Assembly (NCBI GenBank): GCA_963682175.1
Contig: OY821787.1
Location: 20,562,501 to 20,626,500, forward strand
DNA: 64,000 nt
Source: Triglochin maritima
Taxonomy: Eukaryota; Streptophyta; Magnoliopsida; Alismatales; Juncaginaceae
Reading direction: 5' to 3'
Part shown: in pieces, positions 22,975-35,030 of the stretch
Layout of the letters: each line of letters begins with the position of its first letter
Position numbering within the stretch: the first letter of the stretch is position 1
Made by a program: the position numbers and the translations under genes
The notes under the pieces: generated by a model
Told to the model about the DNA's origin: nothing
Database searches by the model: none
What the model saw: the letters and a program-made list of their open reading frames with translations, nothing else

Positions 22975-24472
22975 TGTATGATCGTAAGGGTCTATAATTC
23001 TAATCACTTTTTAAGCTAATTACCTACTTGATTAATCAATCAAGTATATGCAACGGAATTAAAACAAATAAACAAGCAAGCAAGGTAAAGGGAAGGACAT
23101 AAAGAAAACCACAATGAGACGGGGGATTTTTATAGAGGTCTGGCACCCCACCCGGGTCCTAGTCCTCTCTTGTATGCTCCGCTCGGATCTCCGAGCTCCG
23201 CTCACGACTTCACTAACCACTCCACGTTCTGGGCCGGGAGAGAACGCATTTACAATCTTCAAACTCGCTAACAACCCTCGTCGAGCTTGGCTCCTCCTCT
23301 CACAATCTGAGAGGGATGCTTCGGGCTTTCACCGAAACCTTTACTTGACTTTGACAGCAACAAACTTGGGAGGGGCAATCACTCTCTAAACTTGAGCACA
23401 CTTAAGAAAGATAAGGAATTGATCGTAAGTGTGGAAAATGAAGCTTGGAGTGTTTGGAATGATCTCTCTACTGTAGGAGGCAAATATGAGTGGGAGAGTT
23501 GTGTTAAAATGTGTTTTACAACTCTATTTATAAGCTCCAAGACAATTATAGTTGTTGGGGATGAATTGCGTAAAGATTGTATAAGATACACAAAACTAAA
23601 ATCTGTGGGACCCAATTCAGAACAAAATCGGTCGACCGAATCGGGTATGTCGATCGACCGGTTTGTCAATTTTAGCTATGACTTAAGTTCACTTAAGTGA
23701 TCGGTCGAATGCCGAATAGGGTTTGGTCGACCGATTCATAACAGGCTCTACGGGGTTGACAAACTAGATGGAATTTGGTCGACCGAAACAAGGTCCACGA
23801 TCGACCGAAACAAGGTCTACGGTCGACCGAAAACCAACAGGCATTTTGGGTTTGTTGAGATATCTTAATTTCGGTCGACCAAACAAGGTCCTCGGTCGAC
23901 CAATAGGAAAAAGTATTTTGGGGTATTTGGAAATAATACGAAAACGACCGTTGGGTATAATACAACAAAACTAACGGTCGGAAACATATGTTTACACGGT
24001 CGACAGAAAAGGTATGCACGGTCGACCTAAACCAGTCAGTAAAATACACTACAGGGTAATTGATCACTCGGTCGACCGAACGGTCTATTGCGGTCGACCG
24101 AATGTGGGCAGATAGTTCAGGTTAAGTGTTTAGTGTTTTCCAGTCTATGTTTGGGTGATCTATTGAAGTCCACATTATATGACATTTTGTGTGTGACTTG
24201 TATAAGGAACCTAGTGTGTGTTTGAGTAGTTTTTAGCTCATGTATGCTCAATGACACAAAGTTCCTAAGACTCAAAGAAAACAAGATTACATGTCTTCAA
24301 TATCGCTTTAATACATGTCTTGACTTGATTTCCTTTCTTTGAGTCTTGATCACCTGTAGAAGTTAGCACAAACCAATATATATGCAATGCAATATGTGTG
24401 CTACTCTACATTGATTATAATTAAGATTAAGTTGATTAAATCATCAAAACATAGATTAAGGCCAAAAAGCCA
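22975..24472 (-). mobile_element. 5' LTR of the Ty1/copia element (1.5 kb)
   Basis: It spans from TGTATGATCG to about GCCAAG and is shared with 20138-20718 and 25507-26966. Its U3 half (about 23630-24110) holds about a dozen copies of the palindrome TCGGTCGACCGA or close variants. The last TG of the LTR appears mutated (CCAAGA instead of CCAACA). Its right flank is a protease remnant of an Athila-type element, its insertion target. Confidence 0.8.
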
Positions 24473-25506
24473 AGATAGATGTGGTGTTGCACGACTACGG
24501 GATTTATGCCTTTAATGTCCTTCAAGGACCACCCAATAGATGACTTATACTTGGTTAGAACTTGAATCAACCACTCTTCTTGATCTTGAGCAAACGTCGA
24601 TGAGATGATCACCAGGAATGACTGATTCAGACCAAGAAAAACAAGTTTCAGTTCCTTCGGAAGTTCCTTAAGCTCAACACTAGGTGGTTCCTCGTGGTGG
24701 GATGTGGTATCCAACTCTCATGTGATGAAGAGCATGCACATTGTTGTTCAAGTCATCCCCATCCTCTTCATGATCGGAATCATCCATGATGTATTCATTC
24801 AAATCTTCATGAATGAGGGGATAATCCTATTCTTCTATCGCTTCTTGAAATTCCTGAATAAGATTGATTTCCATGAGATCCTCGAAAGATGTCGGTTTCC
24901 TGGACATATTAAACACATGGAATGTTGTAGTCAAGTTCCCAAATGATAGTTTCATGAGTCCAGTTCGATAGTTGATTAAGGCAGTTGACGTCACCAGAAA
25001 CGGTCTACCCAAAATCATTGGAATCTAAGAGTGGGTATTCATGACTGGTTCGATTTCAAGGACGACGAAGTCAACAAGAATATGAAATCTCTTACCTTGA
25101 TTAAGACATGTTCAATGACCCCCAATGGGATTTTGATCAAACATTAGCCAACTATAAAGTTGATTTCGTAGGTTTTTTGAGCTCGCCTAGGCTTAATCGT
25201 TGATACACAGAAGCGGGTCAGAAGTTAACCGTCAACCCTATATCTAACAATACATTATTAATGCAAGAGTCCCCAATGACACATGAAATTGTTGGACTTC
25301 TTGGGTCCTTCAATTTCATGTATGTTGGGTTTGAAATGATCGAACCCACATTAGCCACTAAAAAGTCTTTGCTAGTGACGTTGCTAGGCTTTTGCATAGG
25401 GAGGTACTTGTTGAATCATGTCTAACAAAGGAATGTTGAAATTCATTTTCTTGAACATCTCCAGCAATTTGTCAACATTGTCACTCTTTTTCTTAGTTAA
25501 CCTACT
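24473..25506 (-). pseudogene. pol: Athila-type Ty3/gypsy protease/pol remnant
   Basis: Minus-strand frames contain the hallmarks of Athila-type pol: IPMILGRPFLVTSTALI (25018-24970), INYRTGLMKLSFGN, VLIKVRDFIFLVDFVVLE just upstream, and at 24714-24600 a PPSVELKELPKELK... block leading to the RT (LVVIISS-like and IGWSLKDIKGI). These match the protease C-terminus and the linker before RT. Stops and frame changes break it several times. The gag part of the same element continues at 26967, beyond an inserted copia LTR. The RT itself is cut off by the copia LTR ending at 24472. Confidence 0.75.
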
Positions 25507-26966
25507 TGGATATGGACACTAATCACTTTTAAGCAAATTACCTACTTGTTTAATCAATCAAGATATGCACAGTGGAATTTAAAATAAACAAGCAAGTAAG
25601 GAAGGAGATAAGCAAACCACAAGAACACAGGGGATTTTTACAGAGGTTCGGCCACCCGTCTCCGTCCCCTCTTGCAAGCTCCGCTTGACACTTCGAGCTC
25701 CGCTCACGACTTCACTAACCACTCCCCGTTCCGGGCCGGGAGAGAACGCCTTTACAAAACAAGCACCCCGAACATCCTCTCTTGCTTGACCTTTTTCCTC
25801 TCACAATCCGAGAGGGAACACTTCGGGCTTTCACCGAAATTCTTTCTTCTTGAACAACAAATGAGTGGGACGACACTCTCTAAATATTGAGCACACTTTG
25901 TGTATGATTTGACTATGATCAAAGGTGTGGAATTTAGGCTTAGAGTGTAGGATTGGGGAAATTTGAGCTTGGGAGTTTCTCTCTAATGTATTGGACAAGT
26001 AGTAGTAGGAGAGTTGTGTTAAAATGCGTTTTACAACTCTATATATAGGCATTAGAGAGAATATAGTCGTTGGGGTTAATTGGGTAAGAGTTGGTGTAAG
26101 ATACACAAAACAGAAACTAGCAGGACCCATATCTGAGAGAATTCGTTCGACCAGATTGGGCTGTTCGGTCGACCGTTTGGAGTTTTGAACTTAGTTCGGT
26201 CGACCGGTTAAGGAACGGTCGACCGCCCAATGCTAAGACTTAGGTACACTTAAGTGATCGGTCGAACACCGAATAAGGTTCGGTCGACCGATTACACCAG
26301 ACACTTAGGGTTTGACAAACAAGGTTATATTCGGTTGATCGAAAGAAGGTCCACGGTTGACCGAATTCCAGCAGTAGGTTGGGGTTTGTCAAGAGACATA
26401 AGTTCGGTCGACCGATACATAAAATGTATTTGGGGTATATTTTAGATAATACGAATACAACCTTTGGGTATATACGACAAAACTAATGGTCGAAAAATGT
26501 TGAGACTCGGTCGACCGAACTTAGGCAGTTAAACACTAATAGGATATATGATCACTTGGTCGACCGAACGGTATGTTTTTGGTCGACCGAATGTGGTCAG
26601 ACAGTTCAGGTTAATTGTTTGGTGTTTTTCGGTCTATGTTTAGGTGATCTATTGAAGTCCAAATTATATGAAATTTCGTGTGTGACTTCTATAGGGAACC
26701 TAGTGTGTGTTTGAGTAGTTTATAACTCAAGTATTCTCAATTACACAAAGTTCCTAAGACTCAAAGAAATACAAAATACATGTCCTCAGTTGAGCTTGAT
26801 TACATGTCTTGACTTAATTTCCTTTCTTCCTTGAGTTTGGATCACCTGTAGAGGTTAGCACAAAGCAATATATATGCATTGCAACATGTGTGCTACTCTA
26901 CATGATCCCAATTAAGATTAGCTTGATTAAATCATCAAAACATAGATTAAGGCCAAAATGCCAACA
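25507..26966 (-). mobile_element. Single Ty1/copia LTR (solo LTR)
   Basis: This is a second copy, about 80% identical by eye, of the LTR at 22975-24472. It includes the GC-rich CCGGGCCGGGAGAGAACGC block (25732) and the GGTCGACCG palindromes (26150-26600), and ends CCAACA at 26966. No internal copia sequence adjoins it on either side; Athila-type protease lies to the left and Athila-type gag to the right. It is therefore probably a solo LTR left after recombination. The left boundary is uncertain by about 10 bp. Confidence 0.7.
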
Positions 26967-27530
26967 CTTTTCAGCAAGGTCTTCGAGAAAGGCCATGCGT
27001 TTCTCTCTTTCTTACCCAAGAAATTTTCTTGACACATGGATTCAAGAAACGTTCGGGATGAAGTGCTAAGATCTTCGTAAACAATTTGACAAAGGCACCA
27101 CAACTCATTGGCATGGTGACGGCACGAGGAAAGTAGCTACTTAAACTTCTCAAAGTATGCATGGAATGTTTCATACTCGAGTTGATAGCAAGAATTGATT
27201 TCTTGTCTCAACTTTTGAGTCCGATGATGAGGAATATACTTTTTGAGAATTGCAAATTGAAACTGATCCCAAGTTGCGAAGGCCTTCACTTGGTGGCTAT
27301 ACAACCACTTCTTGGCATCATCTTTTAGAGCAAAAGTGACCAGTCGAAGATGGACGGAGCAGTTTGTGCCGGAAATCTTTGGTCACGCAGAGGAACGGGA
27401 ACAAGTGACGGGATAGGTGGGTCCAGCAATTGCTCCTCCTCACTGTGATGTTCAGCAATGGAACTCGGACTGTGTGGGACACGAGAAGGAGAAGGTGTCG
27501 ACAAATCGACTATTCACAGTGTTTTGTAAT
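26967..27530 (-). pseudogene. gag: Athila-type Ty3/gypsy gag remnant
   Basis: Read on the minus strand across several frames, it contains the retrotransposon Gag domain pattern: LRQEINSCYQLEYETFHAYF (about 27225-27165), corresponding to the LRNEI..F.Q...ESL.EAWERFK block, then CQIVYEDLSTSSRTFLES, matching I..FY.GL....R..LD.A. Stops and frameshifts are frequent. Together with 24473-25506 it forms one decayed element in gag-to-protease order, split by the LTR at 25507-26966. Confidence 0.65.
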
Positions 27531-27539
27531 TCCACTCCT

Positions 27540-27864
27540 ATTCTTGTTGAATCTTAAAGGTTGTAAGTCTTCAGGAGGAAGCCACCCTCACGAGTTGTGA
27601 GAGGAGAACCAAGTTCGGCAGGGATGCTCGTGAGCTTGCTTTCAAAAGGATTTATCTCGGTCCATAATGGAGATCAAATTAATGAAGTTGTGAGCAGGAC
27701 TTGCAAGAGAGGATTAAGATCCAATTGGGGTGCAGAATCCTTATAAAAAATCCCCGGTCTTTTTGTGGTTTGTTAATCTCTACTTGTTTGTTTTTATTTC
27801 CACTACATCGTCATTAATAGTGCTACTAGGATTAGATTAAGGGTCATAGATACAACATATTTCT
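27540..27864 (+). mobile_element. Fragment of a copia LTR end, plus strand
   Basis: The segment from about 27720 (AAAATCCCCGGTCTTTTTGTGGTTTG) to ATAGATACAACA resembles the reverse complement of the LTR ends at 22975-23140 and 25507-25640. It is therefore the 3' part of a related LTR in the opposite orientation. The upstream part (27540-27720) fits more loosely. No primer site follows it. Confidence 0.45.
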
Positions 27865-28108
27865 CAACCCCACATGTTTCAGAGGTGTACACAATATCAA
27901 AATGATATATTATTTTAAAGACGAATTATGGTGGACGGCAAGTGACTGCACAATTCACTTTCATGGACATGTTGCGAATGGACCAAACTCTTGTTAGACC
28001 ATGGTTTGGCTCGTTAGAGTATTGAATGATTAATTAGTGAGAAACATGAATAAACTACATGATGGAATCCTAACTTAAGGTGATCATGTAAAAACATAAA
28101 TAACAAGG

Positions 28109-28363
28109 TGTTATAAAATGAAAAGACATGGAGATTTGGGGAAGAAGGATAAATACTTTTCATTGTTATCTCATAAACAATATAATGAGCCTCTATATAT
28201 AAACAAGACATAGATGCCACAATACAATAACAAGCTAATCAATGAGACATATAATATACATCAATGAGAGAATTACATTGCATTTGAATATGGAGGTTAC
28301 AAGAAGTTGTAACACCAAGTGATAAGGTGACTCATGCATATATATATTTCTTATTTCATAACA
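28109..28363 (-). mobile_element. 3' LTR of a minus-strand Ty1/copia element
   Basis: This 255-bp LTR starts TGTTATGAAATAAG and ends TTTATAACA on the minus strand, with a TATATATAGAGG promoter box. The polypurine tract GATCATCCAAGGGGGAG lies directly outside it (28364-28382). The same tract and LTR start (ATCCAAGGGAAAG, TGTTATGAAAT) occur at 44986-45010 in the plus-strand copia element, so the two elements belong to related families. I could not find its 5' LTR. Confidence 0.65.
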
Positions 28364-29635
28364 CTCCCCCTTGGATGATCACCTTTTGTTATATATTTTC
28401 AGTTTGCCTCATTAAAAAAATCAATTAAAACTCTGTGGGGCAAAAACTTGGTAAAGAAAAAAAGAGTGCAGAGCGTATAATTCTCCCCCTTAATTTAATA
28501 TACATTTACAAACCCCCTTAAATAATATGGTGTTATGTTCATGTATCGTTAAAAACCTTGCTACAAAACCAGTGGGAAAATAGCTACGGGGAAAACAGTG
28601 TATGACATACGCTTACACAATTGTACAAACTGCCTCGTTAAAAATCTTGTCAAGTAAAACCCTGTGGAACAAAAACATGGAAAAAGGAAAAAGAGTACAG
28701 CTACAACTCATCGGCTTTATCCTTCTGAAATGATAGTTACATATTCGCTCCCCCTGATTCGTAGTTCATCTACTTGCATAAAGATTGTAACATCTCCACA
28801 ATAACACAAAAATTGTTGTTGTGATCAGACATGTAGCAGACATCACTAAAATAAATTTTCATCTTATGAATATAGTAAGTAAATTTGATAGATCCGTAAA
28901 GAGTTAACAAAAAATATGTTGAACTTCATTTGAATGTTGTTGAATAAACATTATGCCTACATAAAACAATTGTTGTGAATGTATTACGTCTAATTTTATA
29001 TGCAATATATTTTATGATGTTCTAGGAAATGGAATTTAGGTCCTATTCTAACCTCTTTAATTATAAATATGACTGGATTTTTGTTTACACTGTACAGACA
29101 ATCCATCATTGCTGTGTTTTTCAGGAGAACTTTCTTTGTATAATATCTCTTTATATATTTGAATAATTGTAACAATTCTCTTGTGGAGAATGTTCGAATG
29201 GCAGGTCGAGAAATAGTTGACCTTTCTCCATAAATTTATTTTAAAACTCAAATATTTCATGGGTACATGTTTAATCTCTCCAAGAGTTCCTTTCATATCA
29301 TTTTTCGAGATGATATGCACATTCTCTCTGTTTGTTCATATGGTGATCCTTTTATAAATTGCATCTCTTCATTATAATTTGCCTCGGGCAATTTCGTCCT
29401 TGAGAGTCTCTCATATAAATATCAATATCAAGTAACTTTACAAAATTGCAGTCACAACATATCTTATATGTTTATCTATATTTTTGTTTACATGTCATAT
29501 TGATCAAGTAACATAACGTAATATTATACATTTTGAAAGAATGAGTAACATCATAGTGGATGTTGGGTCCTGCGAAAAATCTTTGCATCACTACTCGCTT
29601 TGTAATGTACCACCATGTTATTGTAATGTGATTTC
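28364..29635 (-). pseudogene. 3' interior of the minus-strand copia element
   Basis: The first 400 bp outside the LTR carry repeated phrases such as CTCGTTAAAAATCTTGTCAAGTAAAACC and CTGTGGGGCAAAAACTTGG, also present (reverse complement) at 44470-44760. This is a repeated 3' untranslated module of these elements. At 29057-29320 the minus-strand sequence resembles 43690-43800 of the other copia copy, so it is probably a decayed pol segment. No intact domain remains. The LINE interrupts it at 29636. Confidence 0.45.
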
Positions 29636-29944
29636 TTTTTTTTTTTGCACAGAAAAGGGAGGTTTCCCTTAAGAATTTTATTTATAAATGAAAAGTAAGT
29701 ACATACACTGTGATATAAACATACGGCTAACAGTAGTGCAGCAAACAAATGCGTAAAAGGAAACAATCATAGAAATAAAACAATGGCTAAAGAGCCACAC
29801 TAGTGCATCCCAAGTGTCGGCTATAGAACAGTAGTCCCTAAATCCCCTTCTGAGCACCACTCTACGTCCCTAAACAGAGCATTTACCGAGAACTTGTCTT
29901 ACTATTACATCAATCTCAATAGCAGGTGTCATAGGGATTCAATG

Positions 29945-32900
29945 CTATAGCCAACTCCTCTCAAAGTTGCAAAATTCGGGATCTTCAGTAGCCTTCTTAA
30001 CCCTCAGTCCATAGACTTGCATAACCCGTGCAACAGCCATGCAAATATCCCTATGGCATCTCTTCTCACAACCAAAAACTCGTGAGTTCCGTTCTGCCCA
30101 TATTTCATGCACCGTGGCTGCAACAGCAAGACAAACCCAAGCCTTTGCAGCTCCTGTCCAATTTACAAGTTCCCAGTCCCGACGTGCAAGCTCAGCTTCA
30201 ATTGTTGTTTCACAATTTGCTGCAATTTGCAACCTATAGACATCCACCCAAACTCGTCTGGCAAATTCACAACCAAGCAAGACATGGCCATTTGTCTCAT
30301 CCTCGCGTTTACAAAGCGGGCAGGCTTGGAAGCCTACAATCTTCATATTGCACTTCCTCATCAGGTCATGGGTCAGAAGATGGCCACAAACAGCCCTCCA
30401 CAATGTCAAAGCATGCTTTGGGACACGATGGTGGTACCACACGAACTAGTGCCATGCAACCGAAGATGTGGGAGGTGAGACTCGCTTTCACGCTTGCTTC
30501 GTAGATAACGTCTGCCCAACCAACCCCCCATCCCAGACCAACCTATCAGCTTCCCGACTCGGAGAGATGGACATGATCTGATGCCATACTCCCTCCATCT
30601 CCTGTAATCGTGGTAAAGGTAGGATCCACTACCCATCCTGGACGAAAGACGACACACGGATATACCAATGATGGTTTCCCATGTCGTACTGTAAGCGACC
30701 AACCAGGAATCTTCTAAGAACAGCACCAACTCCACGGACCCAACCATATATTGAAACTTCTCACGAGCGACAACGAACCCGTAGAATGCCTCGCCAAGCC
30801 CATGAGCACACTATTAGGGGACGAGCACCCCAAATACTCTTTCCTCTGAGGTACTTACTCCTCATCCACCTGGCCCACAAAGAATCATCATCTGAAATAG
30901 GATCCCAAAAAGTTGCAACATCCCGGCATCATTCCACCTGACCAAGCTTTGTATGCCGAGGCCACCGGCTTCGCGAAACTAGAAACAATGTTGCCACGAG
31001 ACCATGCTACAGACCTCACCTTTCCATGGCCCTAGATGAACTGGCACATAATATTCTCTATCTCATGCAGGGTTTGTCGTGGAAGGAGGAAAGACGAACT
31101 CCAGTAAATGCTGAAGGAAGTAAGGACCAATCGCACAAGTTTTACCCATCCCGCCATGGATAGTAAGGCCTTCTTCCATGTACCTAGGCACCCTCAAACC
31201 ATCGCAATAAGTTGCTCGCAAAGCTTCATCGAAATACGTGATGAAAAGAGTGGGAGCCCAAGATATGTCACTGGAAATTTCACTTCGTGCATGCCAAGAT
31301 GGGCCAGGATCCAGGCTTTTGCACGCACCGTGCCTGGCCAAAAAACTTGACTCTTAGTATGGTTCAGATGCAGACCGGACTACTAGGCAAACGTAGTCAT
31401 AATCTTCTTAACAACCACCGTATTTTGCTTCGAAGCCTTCACAAAGACCATCCGTTCATCAGCGAAGAGAAGGTGCGAGACATCTTCCTTCCCCAGACGG
31501 ATAGGGTCAAGTATACCCTCTTGGACAACATTTCGAAAGGAGGCACTCAGAACTTCCATGCAGAGAGCAAAGAGATACGGTGCAATCGGGTCCCTGTCTT
31601 AATCCATTACTCGCCCAGAATGAGTCCGAGAATACTCCATTGACCGAGACAACGAACGAAGCACGTATACACGTTCTGATCCACTTAAACCATGTGTTCG
31701 AGAACCCAAAACACTCGAGGACCTGTAGCAAGAACTCCCAGGAGATAGAGTCATACGCCTTCCGGAGGTCAAGCTTCAACACATACAATCGTCTCCTTGG
31801 CCCAGATGCATTTGGTGACACACCTCATGCGCTAGAAGAATATTATTAGAAATGCGGCGTCCCTGAACAAAAGCACTTTACGAAGGCCCCACGAGACGTC
31901 TGAGCACCTCCTTCAATCTATTAGCAACAATCTTCGTGATGAAGCGATAAATCAGATTACAAAGAGAAATTGGTTTATAATCATTTACTGATTGGGGTTG
32001 TTGTTTTTTTGGGATAACGGTGATGCTCGTCTTATTAAATTGTTTGTGCATGCCCTTGCCTGTTATAAACACGTGAACAGCAGTAAAAACATCCAGTTTA
32101 ATAACTCCCCACGCTGACTAGAAGAACATGGCATTGAAGCCATTAGGACCCGGTGCCTTATCCACATTGGTATGAAAGACCACATGCTCCAGCTCCTCCA
32201 TGGACACTGGGGCATCCAGCATGGCGCAATCATTCTCAGTGAGCCTCAGGAGGGTGAGATCGGGATCTAGTGGGGAGACATGCACATTATTTGAAAAGAG
32301 GTTAGCAAAATAACGACAGAAGCCGTCACGGATATTGTCATCTCCTTCAAGGTGCATGCCCTCCACTTCTACTGCTCGGATGGTGCTCACTGGTTGTCTC
32401 GCCTTTACCGACCTGTGACAATCGCGTTGCTTATGGCAAGTAGCATCATCTCGGTTTCTATCCTCCATGGCTCGAGCCTCTTGCAGCTTAGTTCAAGCAT
32501 GCGCAACGAGGGAGTGCAATGTGCCAAAGGTAGTGCGGCTCTATGTGATCAGTGCCTCGCGTGTGGGGTTTAGGTGATGCGCAAGACGGGCCATAGGAGA
32601 GCCATCTACATGGATCTGCCAGCCTCTTCTACTACACTAAGGTATTTATCATGCTTTGACCAAGCATTAATGAAATGGAAAGGTCCATGCCTTGGTCTTA
32701 TCTTTGTCTCCTCCACTTGCACAGCAAGCCCCCATTGGTCACTGAGATCATACTCCACAAGGGTGCAAGATGAGTCTTGATGTGTATGAAGCCATGCCCT
32801 GCACATCAGCGCATGATCAATCCGGGTCGCAATACGGTCAGTCACCTGAGAAGAACTAGTCCACGTAAAGGCACCTCCCGAGGTGGGTACCTCCAAAGGC

Positions 32901-33518
32901 ATTGCCTTGTCAATCCACTCGTTAAATTCCTTCACAGCCTGCATCGGAATTCCAACATCGCCCTCCTTCTCATGTGGATGGCACACAACATTAAAATCAC
33001 CGACCACTAGCCACGGGGTGGTAGACTGCCCCACGTAGGCAAGATCAGCCCAGAGGTCGCGTCTTTCCCTTGCGTCATTAGATGCATACACAAAAGTTAT
33101 GTGAAATTTAAGAGAGGAATGTTTCCATGCCCTCACGCATATTGAAAAGTTGTCGAGTCATCTCAATCAGCTCAAGCTCTACATGCCCCTCGTCCCATAC
33201 AATAAGAATTCGGCCACCCACACAAACGGAACAATTTGATGCCCAGCTTGCTCGCGGCCAAATTTGACTGACAAATGGTTGAACCTTTTTCGGCTTTAAA
33301 TTATGCTCCAAGATACTCGTGATTGCCGCATTCATCCTAGATATTTTATCCGTCACCATACGTACGCATCCAGGCTTATTCGCACCACGTATGTTCCAGG
33401 AGAGCATCCTCATTTGGACGGTGTGCGAAGGGAAGGTCCCTTCGACCCCAAATTTGGCTCGCCCCGAGAAGAATAGGAAAGTCGTGATGGAGATTTTGTC
33501 ATGCGTAGAGATGCTCAT
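29945..33518 (-). pseudogene. LINE ORF2: endonuclease, reverse transcriptase, zinc domain (broken)
   Basis: ORF2 makes the nick and copies the LINE RNA at the target site. Domains in order on the minus strand: apurinic-like endonuclease with MLSWNIRGANKPG (about 33413) and VVGDFNVVCHP (about 33010); RT fingers with TSITVIPKK and KPISLCNLIYRFITKIVANRL (32020-31900); RT palm with YVLKLDLRKAYDSISWEFL (31780); then LLFADERMVFV (about 31470), where the catalytic FADD has become FADE. A zf-RVT domain follows (30442-29945) with CPLCKREDETNGHVLLGC and WAERNSR. Frameshifts and stops separate these parts (for example at 33110, 32600, 32080 and 31500), so it is dead. Confidence 0.85.
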
Positions 33519-33559
33519 GGTGGTGGTGGAGATTTCAGGACCTTCGAGTAGCTCTGGCT

Positions 33560-34998
33560 ATCGACACGAAAAGGTACTTCAAAGTCACGTGTAGTGGTCT
33601 CAACCAAGGGTTCATGGGATAGTCCATCACATTGCATGTCAACTAAAATTTCCTTTCCCTTATTTGGACTTGCGCCCGCATGGAAACTATCCAAGCGCTA
33701 GTCATCAGATGTTTCCTCGCGTGGAGGCGCCTTAGTTGAAGTTTCCTTCTCTTGTGTTTTCTTACCACACGTATGGGAGGTTTCCAAATCCTGGACCTCA
33801 TCAAATTTGCAAAGATCACGTGCATGGGAAGATTCCTCTTCCATCCTATACGTATCATTGCATGGGGAGGAGAGAATGCTTCTATATATGTGGGGCTTGT
33901 AGCTGAATTAGTTCCTTATCTAATTAGAAACTTTCCTCGTTGGATCCTTCAATCACGTAGGTTTCCTCTAGGGGATCCATGCCAGCACTTTCCATACCCA
34001 AGCTTTCCTTTTCTAGCTGACCTTCCTCGTTCGGCGGTGCCAGCTTAGCCATGGGAGCCTTGCCTGCCCTCCTGCCCGGCACCTGATCTCTAACCACCAG
34101 GCCAACCTGACCCCCTACGACGGAAGATGGTTGGCCATCACCAACCTTACACCACACACCACTATGGTTGCTTGTGTGTAGAGACGTTTGAGGTACTTCG
34201 CTAAGTAGTTGGGCAACGTGATTCTGGGTGACCAAAAGATGCACAAGTAGTACATGCGGATTGTCGCCATTCATATTCAACTGTAAGCTCATCCTCCCGG
34301 TCGTCTTCATCCTGAATAGTAATCATTGTGGGAAACGAGAACCCGACCATGACCTCCACACAAACACGAGCAAAAGCAAGTTTCCAACAGGTCTCCGTAT
34401 CCTCATCAATGTAAAGTGGTGTTCCCAATACGCTTGTTGCAACCTATAGAATAGTAGGGGACCAGAATTGCAGGTCAAGCTCTGGAAAGCGCACCCAGAT
34501 AGGCATGAATGCCACCTTCTTACGTTCAAATCTAAAACCCACCATCCATTCCTCTAACGCAAATGGCAACCCTCACACAAACCAAGGGCCCCCCTCTAAC
34601 GCATGCTTCTTGTCCTCCCCGAGTGTAAATCTAAAGATAATAAAGCTTTTCTTTCACCAAAAAGCTTCTAAATGACCTGAAATCTTCCAAATCTTCTTTA
34701 GGTGTGTAACTAACATAGGTAGATGTGGCTTGAAATACACAAAATGCCCTACAAGCACGTTTGCCCACTTCTTCGTTGTTTCCGCAACAACCTTGCTGGA
34801 AAAGACCCCCACCTGCTTCCCGGTTGCGTCCTCAGGGGTAATAAAATGTAGGGTGGTTGGTGCACGGGTTGTAGGCTGAAACATGTTGGCCTAGGCGTGA
34901 GGCTCCCCCACAGGAACATCATGTTGACGCCACGAAGGGGGCTTTAACCTAGAACGGGAGGCGAGATGCCTCCTAGAGCCTTCACTCGTCCTCTCCAT
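33560..34998 (-). pseudogene. LINE ORF1 (DUF4283-like, CCHC knuckle), broken
   Basis: Translation would begin at the ATG at 34998 (MERTSEGSRRHLASR) but meets an in-frame TAG near 34892. The following frame (34884-34654) resembles the DUF4283 domain of plant LINE and related proteins (KWANVLVGHF, then a WKISGHLEAFW-like end). At 34428-34201 comes a C-X2-C-X4-H-X4-C zinc knuckle (CTTCASFGHPESRC). ORF1 proteins coat LINE RNA. The downstream part (34310-33924) is low in recognisable sequence. Several frameshifts are present. Confidence 0.7.
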
Positions 34999-35030
34999 GG
35001 CTGGAGGATCACATGGGGCTCCTTCTAACA

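Larger units (their letters stand above)
29636..35030 (-). mobile_element. L1-type LINE retrotransposon
   Basis: It has a poly(A) tail (T run at 29636-29646 on the plus strand) and, reading on the minus strand, ORF1 with a CCHC knuckle followed by ORF2 with endonuclease, reverse transcriptase and a C-terminal zinc domain. This is the order of plant L1-type LINEs. The 5' end is placed just before the ORF1 ATG at 34998 and is uncertain. No clear target duplication was found. It sits inside a copia element that resumes after about 35030. Confidence 0.85.

Noticed and set aside
30028..30504. Plus-strand ORFs opposite the LINE zinc domain
   Set aside because: They are antisense shadows of the LINE ORF2 C-terminus.
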